The translations under genes were made by a program, and so were the position numbers. From assembly GCF_900167335.1 (NCBI RefSeq), contig NZ_FUXI01000010.1, positions 1 to 64,000 of the forward strand: a DNA stretch of 64,000 nt. Direction: 5' to 3'. This stretch comes from Pilibacter termitis (GTDB lineage Bacteria > Bacillota > Bacilli > Lactobacillales > Streptococcaceae). Within the stretch, counting starts at the first letter, position 1, and each line of letters opens with the position of its first letter. Below are positions 16,910-24,956 of this stretch, piece after piece. The notes below the pieces were generated by a model. That model saw only the letters and a program-made list of their open reading frames with translations, was not told the DNA's origin and made no database searches.

Positions 16910-17027
16910 CTAGCTACGAGGGGCAGGAGTTGGGTAACTGTTCACAATGTCGCTCACAACTTCGTTGTGAGTATATAAACGACAGTGTTCACTGTTGCAA
17001 ACTCCTGATCGCCCCTCTTCGCTTTTC
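16910..17027. repeat. Nested palindrome copy F (tandem array unit 4)
   Basis: The arms are GAGGGGC/GCCCCTC, AGGAGTT/AACTCCT, GTCG/CGAC and tip CTCACAAC/GTTGTGAG. It is nearly identical to copy G, offset by 123 bp. Confidence 0.92.
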
Positions 17028-17032
17028 TTTGT

Positions 17033-17150
17033 CTAGCTACGAGGGGCAGGAGTTGGGTAACTGTTCACAATGTCGCTCACAACTTCGTTGTGAGTATATA
17101 AACGACAGTGTTCACTGTTGCAAACTCCTGAACGCCCCTCTTCACTTTTC
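17033..17150. repeat. Nested palindrome copy G (tandem array unit 5)
   Basis: It matches copy F except for a few bases. It ends one base before the stop codon of the M20 hydrolase gene. The five units C-G fill 16537-17150, and nothing else is seen in this 630-base gap. Confidence 0.92.
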
Positions 17151-17151
17151 T

Positions 17152-18369
17152 TTAATTCCCTCTTGCTACATTAATTTTGTGTTCTTCTTTTATCGCATTA
17201 AGTGTTTCCTCGTTTTCCAGTAGTTCAAGTGCGGTGCGGGCTAAGAGTTCTGCTGCAATGGCAATTGAATGTAACCCTTTTTCACTTTTCGCCGCTGCTT
17301 TAAATTCTTCTGTGTGAGGAACAATATACTCATCAGAAATGGATACTGTCGGCTGAATCGTTGGAATCACTTGACTCACATTTCCAACATCTGATGAACC
17401 AATACTACTCATAGGCTCTAATCGTTCGATTTCTTCCTCTGGAATAGCCAATTCCTCAAGATGACGGAAAAATACCTCGTCAAATTTTGGAACTAAAATC
17501 GTATCGTCCACGGCATTTTGGAACAAACCATATTCATAACTCGCCCCTGTCATAAGAGAGGCACCATGCACAACATTTTCAACTTTTTTATAAACTTCAT
17601 TTAGCGTTGTGCGATTTTTTGCACGCAAGAAAAATCTTCCTGAGGCGAAATCTGGCACTACATTTGCCGCTCTACCACCGTCTGTGATAATGCCGTGAAT
17701 ATTGACATCACTTGGCAAATGAAGTCTTAGTCCATTAATGCCATTGAACACTTGAATTAACGCCTCTAGTGCATTGATTGCTTTTTCAGGAGCTGAGGCT
17801 GCGTGGCTTGATATGCCATGAAATTTTATATCTACTGGATCATTGGCAAGTGTGTGCGTTGTCTTGGTGTAGCGATAGTTTGGATGAACACAAAGTGCCG
17901 CATCTACATCCTCAAAATAACCTTCTCGCACAAAACTTCCTTTTGCTGAACCATTTTCTCCGCCCTCCTCACCGGGAGTGCCATACACACGAATTTCACC
18001 GCCTACTTCATCAATCACCTGTTTTAACGCACTTGCTGCTAAAACAGAATACGTGCCAAAAAGATTATGCCCACACGCATGCCCAATTCCTTCCAAAGCG
18101 TCATACTCTGCAAGAAATACAAGCGTTGCCCCCTCTTTTTCTGCCTTATATCGTGCATCAAATCCTGTCCGATGTCCTGCTACATCTTTCTCAACAGAAA
18201 ACCCTTCTTTTTTCAACTGCTGAATCAAAAGGTCGGAAGAGTAAAATTCATAATTGCTCACTTCAGGATTGGCATGAATTTCAAGGGCAAGTGCTTGATA
18301 CTCTGGCAAACGTTGTTGAATAAACTCTTTGAAAATAGTGTGTGCTGTTTGTTTTATTGTTGTACTCAT
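17152..18369 (-). CDS. M20 family amidohydrolase (AbgB/N-acyl amino acid hydrolase-like)
   Basis: This roughly 405-residue metal-dependent hydrolase is of the M20D type. The motif GIGHACGHNLFG near residue 95 carries a metal ligand Cys-Gly-His, and GTPGEEGGENGSAKG carries the catalytic Glu pair. The region from about 190 to 310 is the lid/dimerisation domain. Relatives cleave aminobenzoyl-glutamate, N-acyl amino acids or indole-acyl conjugates; the substrate is not set by sequence. The ATG at 18369 (AGGAGA upstream) is preferred to a start at 18429, which would add a non-homologous hydrophobic stretch. The stop abuts palindrome copy G. Confidence 0.88.
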   Translation of the reverse strand: MSTTIKQTAHTIFKEFIQQRLPEYQALALEIHANPEVSNYEFYSSDLLIQQLKKEGFSVEKDVAGHRTGFDARYKAEKEGATLVFLAEYDALEGIGHACGHNLFGTYSVLAASALKQVIDEVGGEIRVYGTPGEEGGENGSAKGSFVREGYFEDVDAALCVHPNYRYTKTTHTLANDPVDIKFHGISSHAASAPEKAINALEALIQVFNGINGLRLHLPSDVNIHGIITDGGRAANVVPDFASGRFFLRAKNRTTLNEVYKKVENVVHGASLMTGASYEYGLFQNAVDDTILVPKFDEVFFRHLEELAIPEEEIERLEPMSSIGSSDVGNVSQVIPTIQPTVSISDEYIVPHTEEFKAAAKSEKGLHSIAIAAELLARTALELLENEETLNAIKEEHKINVARGN

Positions 18370-18601
18370 TGACTGTTCTCCTTCTATTTTTTTAGTTGTC
18401 GCGTAGATATAGAAAAAGACTCTTACCATTCATCACTGACAAAAGGATAATTGAAAGGGGTTACTACCTTTTGTTTGGGAAATTTATCTTTTCTTTATCA
18501 TATGGAAAGTATTTATCTAGCGTTTTCTTAAATTTTAGTTTACACACCAAAAGTTTCAAAGTCAACGGGTGATGAGATAGATTTTTTCTATCGTCATACG
18601 C

Positions 18602-18643
18602 AAAAAAGTACCACTTAGTTCTCACTAAATCGTACTTTTTTTG
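18602..18643. terminator. Terminator after ybaB (bidirectional)
   Basis: An A-run, AGTAC, inner TTAGT/ACTAA, GTACT and a T-run form a compound hairpin about 20 bases beyond the ybaB stop. Confidence 0.75.
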
Positions 18644-18663
18644 TCTTAATGATACCATTCAAT

Positions 18664-18972
18664 TTAGAAAGGCAAACCTTTCGTGTATTTCCCTACGCTC
18701 GCCTCTTGTGCTTTAGTAATTTGTGTAAGACCATCATTTACTGCCATAACAATCATATCGCTCAACAAATCAACATCTTCTGGGTCGACAATTTCGCTTT
18801 TAATCTCAAGATTTTTCAACGTTTTATCCCCTGTAAAACTTGCCGTTACATACTCTTGTGGCGATTTCCCTACAAATTCTTGCTTGCTCAAATTTTCCTG
18901 AGCCTCAACCATTTGCTTTTGTAGCTTTTGTGCTTGTTTCATCATTTGTTGCATATTGCCCATATTCATCAT
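18664..18972 (-). CDS. ybaB: YbaB/EbfC family nucleoid-associated protein
   Basis: This small DNA-binding protein of about 102 residues forms dimers. The family pattern is clear: a Met- and Gln-rich N-terminal helix (MQQMMKQAQKLQKQM), then a central sheet (VTASFTGDKTLKNLEI) and a conserved C-terminal helix (VDLLSDMIVMAVNDGL). In most Firmicutes it sits between dnaX and recR. Here it is alone between a DeoR-type regulator and an M20 hydrolase, so the usual context has been broken. Translation may start at the second Met. Confidence 0.93.
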   Translation of the reverse strand: MMNMGNMQQMMKQAQKLQKQMVEAQENLSKQEFVGKSPQEYVTASFTGDKTLKNLEIKSEIVDPEDVDLLSDMIVMAVNDGLTQITKAQEASVGKYTKGLPF

Positions 18973-19055
18973 TTTGTAATCAATCCTTTTCTAATTTTGT
19001 CTTTTGTTTCGTTTTTATTTTATCATAATTTTTCAATTAGAGAACTCTTTAAACT

Positions 19056-19799
19056 CTACGCCTTATACACCAAAATCCCTCTGTTTTGTAAAAAGTATTC
19101 CGTTTCTTCTTTGATCATGTTGTCTGTGAAAACTTCACTTACTCTTTCAAATGGAACTGCTGAAATCATGCTTCTGGCATCAAACTTGGTTGAATCGGTC
19201 AAGACGATGATGTGCTTTGCTCCTTCTGCCATATCTTTTACAGCGGAAACACGGGAAATATCACTTCCTGTAAAGCCATTTTCCTCGTCAAATCCGTCAA
19301 TTCCGATGAAAAACTTCTCAACAAAGAAATTTTTCATTACTTCCTTGACAAGTGGGCCAACATTTACTTGTGAATCTTTTTGATAATCTCCACCAAGCAA
19401 AACGATTTTCACCCCTTCATATTTACGAATGTAATTAGCAATGAAACAAGAATTGGTCAAAATGGTAATATCTCGTTTTGTTTTCGCTAATTCTTCCGCC
19501 AGCAACGCACACGTTGAACCACTTTCTATCAAAATTGTCTCTCCGCTACGAATTGTTTTCGCTGCCATACGAGCAATTCGCAATTTGCGGTCATAGTTGG
19601 TACTCATGCGAAAAGTCAAATCATTTTGATTTGGCACTTCTGCATAGCCGTGTTGACGTATAATAATGCCACGCTCAACCAATTTATCTAAATCCTTACG
19701 GATAGTCACTCTGGAAACTTCTAACATCTCTGCTAATTCATTGACTTCAACTTTTTTTCTTTCATTTACAATCGTAATAATTTCATCTTCTCTTTTCAT
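19056..19799 (-). CDS. DeoR family transcriptional regulator
   Basis: This 247-residue repressor has an N-terminal winged helix (residues 1-55, with VNELAEMLEVSRVTIRKDLD) and a C-terminal sugar-phosphate sensor domain (the GSTCALLAEEL loop near 95 and GIDGFDEENGFTG near 165). It is divergent from a glycyl-radical activase gene, and an inverted repeat brackets the -10 box of that gene. Control of the activase is inferred from this arrangement. The ligand is unknown. The start has AGGAGC eight bases upstream. Confidence 0.9.
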   Translation of the reverse strand: MKREDEIITIVNERKKVEVNELAEMLEVSRVTIRKDLDKLVERGIIIRQHGYAEVPNQNDLTFRMSTNYDRKLRIARMAAKTIRSGETILIESGSTCALLAEELAKTKRDITILTNSCFIANYIRKYEGVKIVLLGGDYQKDSQVNVGPLVKEVMKNFFVEKFFIGIDGFDEENGFTGSDISRVSAVKDMAEGAKHIIVLTDSTKFDARSMISAVPFERVSEVFTDNMIKEETEYFLQNRGILVYKA

Positions 19800-19905
19800 A
19801 GTGCTTGCTCCTTATTTTATGTATCGTTAACGGATATCTCTAATTATTGTACCACAGAGCGAAAAATATTCAATATCTTCGTTTTTTCTTACGAAACTTA
19901 TTTTG

Positions 19906-19948
19906 GTTTTATATGAAATAATTTTGTGTTATAATGGTTTCATAAAAC
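19906..19948 (+). promoter_or_regulatory. Extended -10 promoter with flanking inverted repeat (candidate DeoR operator)
   Basis: An extended -10 (TGTTATAAT, with TATAAT at 19930-19935) precedes the activase gene. It is bracketed by inverted arms GTTTTATatGAAA (19906-19918) and TTTCATAAAAC (19938-19948), complementary apart from a two-base bulge. The divergent gene encodes a DeoR-type repressor. Confidence 0.6.
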
Positions 19949-20018
19949 GACAAGACTTCAAGTAGGCAAATAAAAGATTTTGTCGACACCGTTGACAGAC
20001 ACGAAGGAGAAAGTAAAA

Positions 20019-20792
20019 ATGAGTGAACTTACAGCGACAATTTTCAACATTCAAAAATTCAGCCTGCATGATGGCCCCGGTATTCGCTCGGTCGTCTTTT
20101 TCAAAGGCTGTCCACTTCGTTGCTTTTGGTGTGCCAATCCAGAAAGCCAAAACCGTATGCCTGAGATGATGTGGGATAATCAATTAAAAAAAGAAACTAT
20201 CGTTGGGGAGAAAAAAACAGTTGCCGAAGTGTTACAAGAAGTGCGAAAAGACCAAGTATTTTATGAAGAAAGCGGTGGAGGCGTGACACTTTCTGGCGGT
20301 GAAGTGCTTCTTCACGCTCAATTTGCCACAGAACTATTGAAACAACTAAAACAATGCGACATTCATACAGCGATCGAAACGACTGGTTTTGCAGATGAAA
20401 AAGCGTTTCAACAAGTGACAAATTATGTTGATTTGTGCTATTTTGACATCAAACATCACAACGAGGAAGAACATAAAAAAGGTGTTGCAGCTTCGCTTGC
20501 TCCTATCCTAAAAAATTTGACTTATGCACTTCAAACAAACATGGAAGTCATTGTTCGCATACCGATTATTCCGCAATTTAACGATACACTGGAAGATGCC
20601 AAGCAATTTGCTCAACTTTTCAGCTCGCTTGGTGTGAAAAATGTCGAGTTACTGCCTTTTCATCAATTTGGTGAAAAAAAATACGAATACCTCAACCGTG
20701 AATACAAAATGAAAGATATTCCTCAACTTCACGCCGAAGACTTATTGGAACATCGTAAGATTTTTGAGGAAATTGGGTGTGTGGTAAAATAA
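20019..20792 (+). CDS. Glycyl-radical enzyme activating protein (PflA-like radical SAM)
   Basis: This 257-residue protein installs the glycyl radical on a partner enzyme using SAM and a 4Fe-4S cluster. The cluster motif is visible as GCPLRCFWCANPESQ (CxxxCxxC), after the family segment FSLHDGPGIRSVVFFKGC. It goes directly from the radical SAM motif to VFYEESGGGVTLSGGE, without the extra ferredoxin-like Cys insert of many activases, which makes it PflA-like. The partner enzyme is not in the window. The ATG at 20019 (AAGGAGAAAG upstream) is preferred to a TTG at 19980. It is probably repressed by the divergent DeoR-type protein. Confidence 0.88.
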   Translation: MSELTATIFNIQKFSLHDGPGIRSVVFFKGCPLRCFWCANPESQNRMPEMMWDNQLKKETIVGEKKTVAEVLQEVRKDQVFYEESGGGVTLSGGEVLLHAQFATELLKQLKQCDIHTAIETTGFADEKAFQQVTNYVDLCYFDIKHHNEEEHKKGVAASLAPILKNLTYALQTNMEVIVRIPIIPQFNDTLEDAKQFAQLFSSLGVKNVELLPFHQFGEKKYEYLNREYKMKDIPQLHAEDLLEHRKIFEEIGCVVK

Positions 20793-20936
20793 AGATACTT
20801 CTAAAAGAATGATACTTTTTTATGAAAGCGTTGTTCTTTTTTAATATACGGAGAAATTATAGGAAAAGAAAAGTTTCATTTGAACATTCGAGTTTTTTCG
20901 TTTGGAAAATAAAAAGATACCGCTTTTTTTTGAATA

Positions 20937-20945
20937 ATGTTATAA
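20937..20945 (+). promoter_or_regulatory. Extended -10 promoter of the Mga-type regulator
   Basis: TGTTATAAT lies about 45 bases upstream of the preferred start at 20990. The -35 box is not convincing. Confidence 0.5.
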
Positions 20946-20989
20946 TAAGCACGATGAATAGACATATTATTTTACAAAAGGGGGAAACT

Positions 20990-22579
20990 ATGATTCTTTT
21001 GGAGCTGCTAGATAAAAAAGACAAAAATAAATTGCTCATGCTATATCTTTTACAAAATGAGTGTGTCGAAACCGCTAATAGCAAGTGGTTCAAGGAGGCT
21101 CTTGAAAAACATCCCTCATTAGCGTTAAGCGAAAAATCTTTACGCAGTTTTGACCGCTATATCGAAGAAATTGCAACAGATATTCAAAATTACGACTTGT
21201 ATGACAAAATTTCTATCAAATTGTCTGGAAAATGCCTTGTCATCAATCGAGAAATTCCTTTCCAGCCTTCGTTTCTTTTGGAAAAATATTTGCACCATTC
21301 TGTAAAATTTTTACTTCTTTTTCAAGGTGCAAAACGACATCATCTGTCCGCTAGTAACGTTTTGGAATGGATCAATAGTTGCCTACCGTATGGAAATATC
21401 AGTTTAAGCACACTTTACAACAAAGTAAAGGAGTTAAACGAAGTTTTATCATCAAACAATTTGTCATTAAATAGCGATTTCCTCTTGAGCGGGGAAGAGG
21501 GGAATTTGCGAATTTATTTATACAAGATTTTTTACAATGTTTCACTCGACTTCTTGCTTTCGCTCGAATCAAGCGAAGACGCGATGTTTTCCTGTGCTAT
21601 GCGAATTTTTTCTAAACGCATGATTGACGGGTTAAGACCTGTATTTACCACTCTATCAAGTGGCGAAGAAAAAGCCTTGGAATTATTTGCAACGATTTGT
21701 TTTTATCGCATACGCAATCATTGTCATTTAAACAAAAATCGGTTGTACGCCTATTTAAAGGAAGAAAAAGATTTTTCTCCAAGCATGAATTTTTTCTATG
21801 AAAAGATTGCTGCAGCAATAAAAGCCAATAATATAAAAGAAGATATTGAACTTGAGGCGAGATTTGCAATGAATTTTTGTTATATTTTTCACTTTTCTGT
21901 TAAACAAGAAGAACTATGGTTCAATTCCAGTTTTTTATGTACGTTGGAAGAATTGTGGAAAAAACAATTAGATGAATTTCTCGTGGCAGAGCAAGAAACT
22001 CCTGCTTGGCAAATGTTAAAAGAGGATGTTTACAAAATATATGCACGTTTTTTACAATTTGGACCGCAACATAAAATAGAAAATTATATGATGGAAGAAT
22101 TGGAAGGGGAAGAATATTTTCTCTATCATTATCCTGTTGCCAATCAGTTTCTTTCCTCTTTTCTCACAAAACTTTCTTCTGTAAAAGAGGAGGAAGAAAA
22201 AGAAATGCCCTTTGCATTAAACCAGCAACTTTTCTATCCAATGGTCTATCTGTTTTATCATAATATGAAAGGAAAAGAAATTCTCGCTTTTAAGCAGTCG
22301 CCTGTGGTGAAAGTTTGCGTAGATATGCCAAACACGCCACACAAAAAGGAATTTATTCAGTCTTTCCTAGAAAACCGCTACAATCTCAATATTTCTTGGC
22401 AAGACGTGACGGATAAATCGACAGATTTCTTGATTACAAACACGCCACAAACAGCAGGAGAAAGGACAATCATCTGCGAATGGAGCTATCACATATCCGA
22501 GGAAATGTATAACTGCTTAGCAAATGCGATTCGCTTGTTACAAAACAAACGAATCAAAGATTGTTTAGAGAAATTATAA
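20990..22579 (+). CDS. Mga/EbpR-type helix-turn-helix regulator
   Basis: This 529-residue protein has the Mga layout: N-terminal winged helices (about residues 1-160, including KSLRSFDRYIEEIATDI), a long helical middle like a PTS regulation domain, and a C-terminal EIIB-like fold (VVKVCVDMPNTPHKKEFIQS near residue 440). Proteins of this family, such as EbpR of Enterococcus faecalis, activate neighbouring pilus operons. This gene converges on the pilus operon, so the same role is inferred. A frame open from 20822 adds a poorly conserved, very basic stretch; the ATG at 20990 has a strong GGGGG site and is preferred. Confidence 0.78.
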   Translation: MILLELLDKKDKNKLLMLYLLQNECVETANSKWFKEALEKHPSLALSEKSLRSFDRYIEEIATDIQNYDLYDKISIKLSGKCLVINREIPFQPSFLLEKYLHHSVKFLLLFQGAKRHHLSASNVLEWINSCLPYGNISLSTLYNKVKELNEVLSSNNLSLNSDFLLSGEEGNLRIYLYKIFYNVSLDFLLSLESSEDAMFSCAMRIFSKRMIDGLRPVFTTLSSGEEKALELFATICFYRIRNHCHLNKNRLYAYLKEEKDFSPSMNFFYEKIAAAIKANNIKEDIELEARFAMNFCYIFHFSVKQEELWFNSSFLCTLEELWKKQLDEFLVAEQETPAWQMLKEDVYKIYARFLQFGPQHKIENYMMEELEGEEYFLYHYPVANQFLSSFLTKLSSVKEEEEKEMPFALNQQLFYPMVYLFYHNMKGKEILAFKQSPVVKVCVDMPNTPHKKEFIQSFLENRYNLNISWQDVTDKSTDFLITNTPQTAGERTIICEWSYHISEEMYNCLANAIRLLQNKRIKDCLEKL

Positions 22580-22580
22580 A

Positions 22581-22614
22581 AAACCGATAGTTGATAAAGA
22601 GCTATCGGTTTTTA
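22581..22614. terminator. Bidirectional terminator between regulator and pilus operon
   Basis: AAAACCGATAGTT and AGCTATCGGTTTTT form a stem with A- and T-runs on either side, between two convergent 3' ends. Confidence 0.85.
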
Positions 22615-22630
22615 TGGATTCCTAAGAATT

Positions 22631-23695
22631 TTATTTTCCTTTTCGCCTCACCAAGAAAAACACCCCCACAAGAACCGTCCCCACCAAACACCAACCAGCC
22701 CTCATAATTTCATTCGTGCTTGGCAAAAGATTTCGTGAAACTTTTTGCTCCACACCGTTTGTATTTGGGAGATTGCCTCGTTGTTTGTTGTAGTAAATGG
22801 CTTTTTCCTGTGAAACATTTTCTTCTTCTCCATTTTTATTTGGCAAATGGAGCATGATTTCTTTTGTAACATCAAGTGGAATTTCTGCTACGATTTCGCT
22901 TGAGACTTCAAGCATATACCCGCTCGGTGGTTCTATTTCCTTAAATTTATACGTCCCAGCTGGCAATTTATAATCTCCAGTCGACACTCGACCGTTGTTG
23001 TCGCTGACAAAAAAAGCTAAGGAAGAATGAAAATTTTCTCTATCCCCTATGCAAGCTGAAAAATCGAGCGATTCTTTTTGAAATCCCTCCGCTCTAAATT
23101 CGCTCGTCCATTCCAATGCTCCTGTTTCTGATTTCATCAAATAAACTTCTTCACTTTCTTGTTTGCTCAATACAAAAACAGCACCACTCAATGCACCCAA
23201 ATCTTGATTGCTCTCCATTGACAAGCCGTGCTTGTGGAAAAAGAGCGGAAATGACAATGGATAATGTTTTGGGTAAAGGTCAAATATTGTCAAAAACTGA
23301 CCTTTTTCATCGAGAATAGGCAAATTCAAGAGAATCGGCTGAATGATTTCATGTTGATTTTTGTTGTCTGTTGCTAAAAATAAATAACTCGTGTTCTTGT
23401 TGTTTTTTCTATTCGCAAGCTCAATTTTCGCAAGTCCTTCTTTGTCTGTTGTCAAAGTCGAAAACGGCGGAATACTGCGGACAATCCCTGCGATTTCTTC
23501 TGCTTTTTTCCCTTGTCGCACATATTCGGTCACCTCGTAAACACCAATATTCGTGCCAGCTCTTGCCTCTTCTGCCTGTGAAGTGCGATCATGTAACACG
23601 ATTGTCGTTGTTCCACTGTTCGCATACACCACACTCGTGCAGAAAAAAACTAGATATAACAAAAGAAATGATAGGCTTTTTTGTAATTTGTTCAT
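22631..23695 (-). CDS. Minor pilin, cell-wall-anchored (SpaA/Cna_B type)
   Basis: This roughly 354-residue surface protein has a signal peptide (FLLLYLVFFCTSVVYA). It has two Cna_B-like regions and an E-box FKEIEPPSGY near residue 270. Near the C-terminus is the sorting motif LPSTNE, then a membrane helix and an RRKGK tail. A sortase-like motif LPNTNG also occurs about 20 residues earlier. The position as last gene of the operon and the anchoring signal suggest the basal pilin that fixes the shaft to the wall. The sorting motif ends in Asn-Glu rather than Gly. The ATG at 23695 has AGGAGGATAAAG upstream; the frame is open to 23785 without a ribosome site. Confidence 0.85.
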   Translation of the reverse strand: MNKLQKSLSFLLLYLVFFCTSVVYANSGTTTIVLHDRTSQAEEARAGTNIGVYEVTEYVRQGKKAEEIAGIVRSIPPFSTLTTDKEGLAKIELANRKNNKNTSYLFLATDNKNQHEIIQPILLNLPILDEKGQFLTIFDLYPKHYPLSFPLFFHKHGLSMESNQDLGALSGAVFVLSKQESEEVYLMKSETGALEWTSEFRAEGFQKESLDFSACIGDRENFHSSLAFFVSDNNGRVSTGDYKLPAGTYKFKEIEPPSGYMLEVSSEIVAEIPLDVTKEIMLHLPNKNGEEENVSQEKAIYYNKQRGNLPNTNGVEQKVSRNLLPSTNEIMRAGWCLVGTVLVGVFFLVRRKGK

Positions 23696-23724
23696 CTTTA
23701 TCCTCCTCATGAAATTTATCCTCT

Positions 23725-23810
23725 GATAAATCTGCGTATTTTTCAGTGAAAAAAGGAGAATGTGGGGTAGAAAGAAATTTCTCACTAAAAAATACGCATA
23801 TTTATCAGGA
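23725..23810. repeat. Structured repeat P1 between minor pilin and sortase
   Basis: A long imperfect palindrome has outer arms CTGATAAAT/ATTTATCAG, middle arms TGCGTATTTTT/AAAAATACGCA and inner AGTGA/TCACT around AATGTGGGGTA. A sister copy lies at 23930-24002 with AGCGA/TCGCT as its inner arm. Confidence 0.7.
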
Positions 23811-23819
23811 ATAATTCAA

Positions 23820-23884
23820 GACTCCCTCTAAAAACTCACGTTTTTTATTGAAAAAGAACTCAAACGGAGTTTTTAGAGAACCTT
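23820..23884. mobile_element. Short MITE-like element 3 (65 bp)
   Basis: The left end GACTCCCTCTAAAAA and right end TTTTTAGAGAACCTT are degenerate family ends. The element is flanked by a perfect TCAA duplication (23816-23819 and 23885-23888) and lies between the two structured repeats P1 and P2. Confidence 0.7.
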
Positions 23885-23909
23885 TCAAAAACTTAGTAGA
23901 GCAGTGTTC

Positions 23910-24035
23910 TATCAAGAATATTCTTGATAGGTCTACGCATTTTTAGCGAAAAACTAGAATGTGGGGTAAGAAATTTCTCGCTAAAAATACGCACACCTAT
24001 CCAGAGCATATAGAGCATGAGCGGAATGCTCTGAA
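23910..24035. repeat. Structured repeat P2 and adjoining palindromes
   Basis: A perfect palindrome CTATCAAGAA/TTCTTGATAG (23910-23931) runs into repeat P2 (23930-24002: GATAGGT...ACCTATC, ACGCATTTTTAGCGA paired with TCGCTAAAAATACG). Another hairpin, AGAGCAT/ATGCTCT, follows at 24003-24032. With P1 and MITE 3 these fill the 380-base gap between the minor pilin and sortase genes; no coding region is seen there. Confidence 0.7.
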
Positions 24036-24077
24036 CTTAGTTCCTTATCTTATCAAAACATTCTTTGATAGAGTTCG

Positions 24078-24923
24078 TTATGTTTTACACCTTTTTTTAC
24101 GTTTGAAGTGCATAAACAGCAAGAAACAAAACAGTAGCACAAATAGAATAGCGAGAGCAATCAAAACGAGTCTGTTGTTTTTTTCTTTCGTTTCTTTTAT
24201 CTGCTCTATTTCTTTCATCATGCTCGGGGTGAAGTCTACTCTTTCTCCTGTTACCAATAAACGATGAGAATTTACACCGATTGGCACACACGTGACTAGT
24301 GTAGTCAAATCTTTGTTGTTGTCACGTGTGACCGTTCGGGTGTTTTCTGGCGTTACTTTTTGGAGAGAGGTAACTTTGTAGGCGAGATATTCTCCTGAGA
24401 TTTTGTAAACAATCAAATCCTCTTGTTTGAGATTTGGCACATCATTGAACAATTTTGCGTGCGGAATCCCAGAATGACCTGCTACAACGGAATGTTTGCC
24501 AACTCCACCTGTCAATTCACTACTATTGGCAAGCCAAGCGGCTCCACGTTGTAAAAATTGGTCGCTTGAGTTATCAAAAATCGGAAGTACTTGCCGAATA
24601 GCAGGCAGATAAATTTCTCCTAGCAAATGTTTCGCATAAATCGGAACGGTAATCGGGTCATATTCTAATTCATGCAAACTTTCTTGAGAATACGGGTCGC
24701 TCAACGCTTTTTGCTTGAGACTCTCTTGCCGATTTTTCATTTGCTCCTCAAGCATTTTTTTGTCTTTTTGCTGAGCAGTTGTCTCCTCCAAAATAGTTTG
24801 TGTCAAATAGTCATTGGCAATATCCAAAATCCTCGGCAAACACAATGCTCCAACACCTACCAACAAGCTAACACTCATCAAAAACGAGAGGAGAAACTGA
24901 GTGATTTTGTAGCGATTATTCAT
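24078..24923 (-). CDS. srtC: Class C sortase (pilus polymerase), second copy
   Basis: This 281-residue membrane transpeptidase polymerises pilins by joining a sorting motif to a pilin lysine. It has an N-terminal membrane helix (residues 10-35), a His segment VAGHSGIP near 150, and the catalytic TLVTCVPIGVNSHRLLVTG near 210, which holds Cys and Arg. A second helix near the C-terminus is typical of class C. The lid region before the core is present. It is about half identical by eye to the sortase at 26.7-27.5 kb, with runs such as HAKLFNDVPNLKQEDL exactly shared. The start has AAGGAGGGG. Confidence 0.93.
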   Translation of the reverse strand: MNNRYKITQFLLSFLMSVSLLVGVGALCLPRILDIANDYLTQTILEETTAQQKDKKMLEEQMKNRQESLKQKALSDPYSQESLHELEYDPITVPIYAKHLLGEIYLPAIRQVLPIFDNSSDQFLQRGAAWLANSSELTGGVGKHSVVAGHSGIPHAKLFNDVPNLKQEDLIVYKISGEYLAYKVTSLQKVTPENTRTVTRDNNKDLTTLVTCVPIGVNSHRLLVTGERVDFTPSMMKEIEQIKETKEKNNRLVLIALAILFVLLFCFLLFMHFKRKKRCKT

Positions 24924-24956
24924 TTTCCCCTCCTTTTTTAGCTCTTCAATGCACTT

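Noticed and set aside
16537-17150. Possible CRISPR array
   Set aside because: Units of about 118 bp with palindromic arms and gaps of five to seven bases do not fit 25-40 bp repeats with unique spacers, and no cas gene is present.
16738-17223. 161-codon open frame with three near-identical 41-residue repeats
   Set aside because: It runs through the tandem palindrome array. The repeats come from the 123-bp period, which is a multiple of three, and the same peptide text appears in frames over other copies (34.5, 44.9, 49.5 kb). There is no ribosome site, and the arms vary by DNA pairing rather than by codon logic.
17778-18323. 181-codon open frame on the plus strand
   Set aside because: It lies entirely opposite the M20 hydrolase gene, has His/Leu-rich composition typical of an antisense frame, and lacks a ribosome site.
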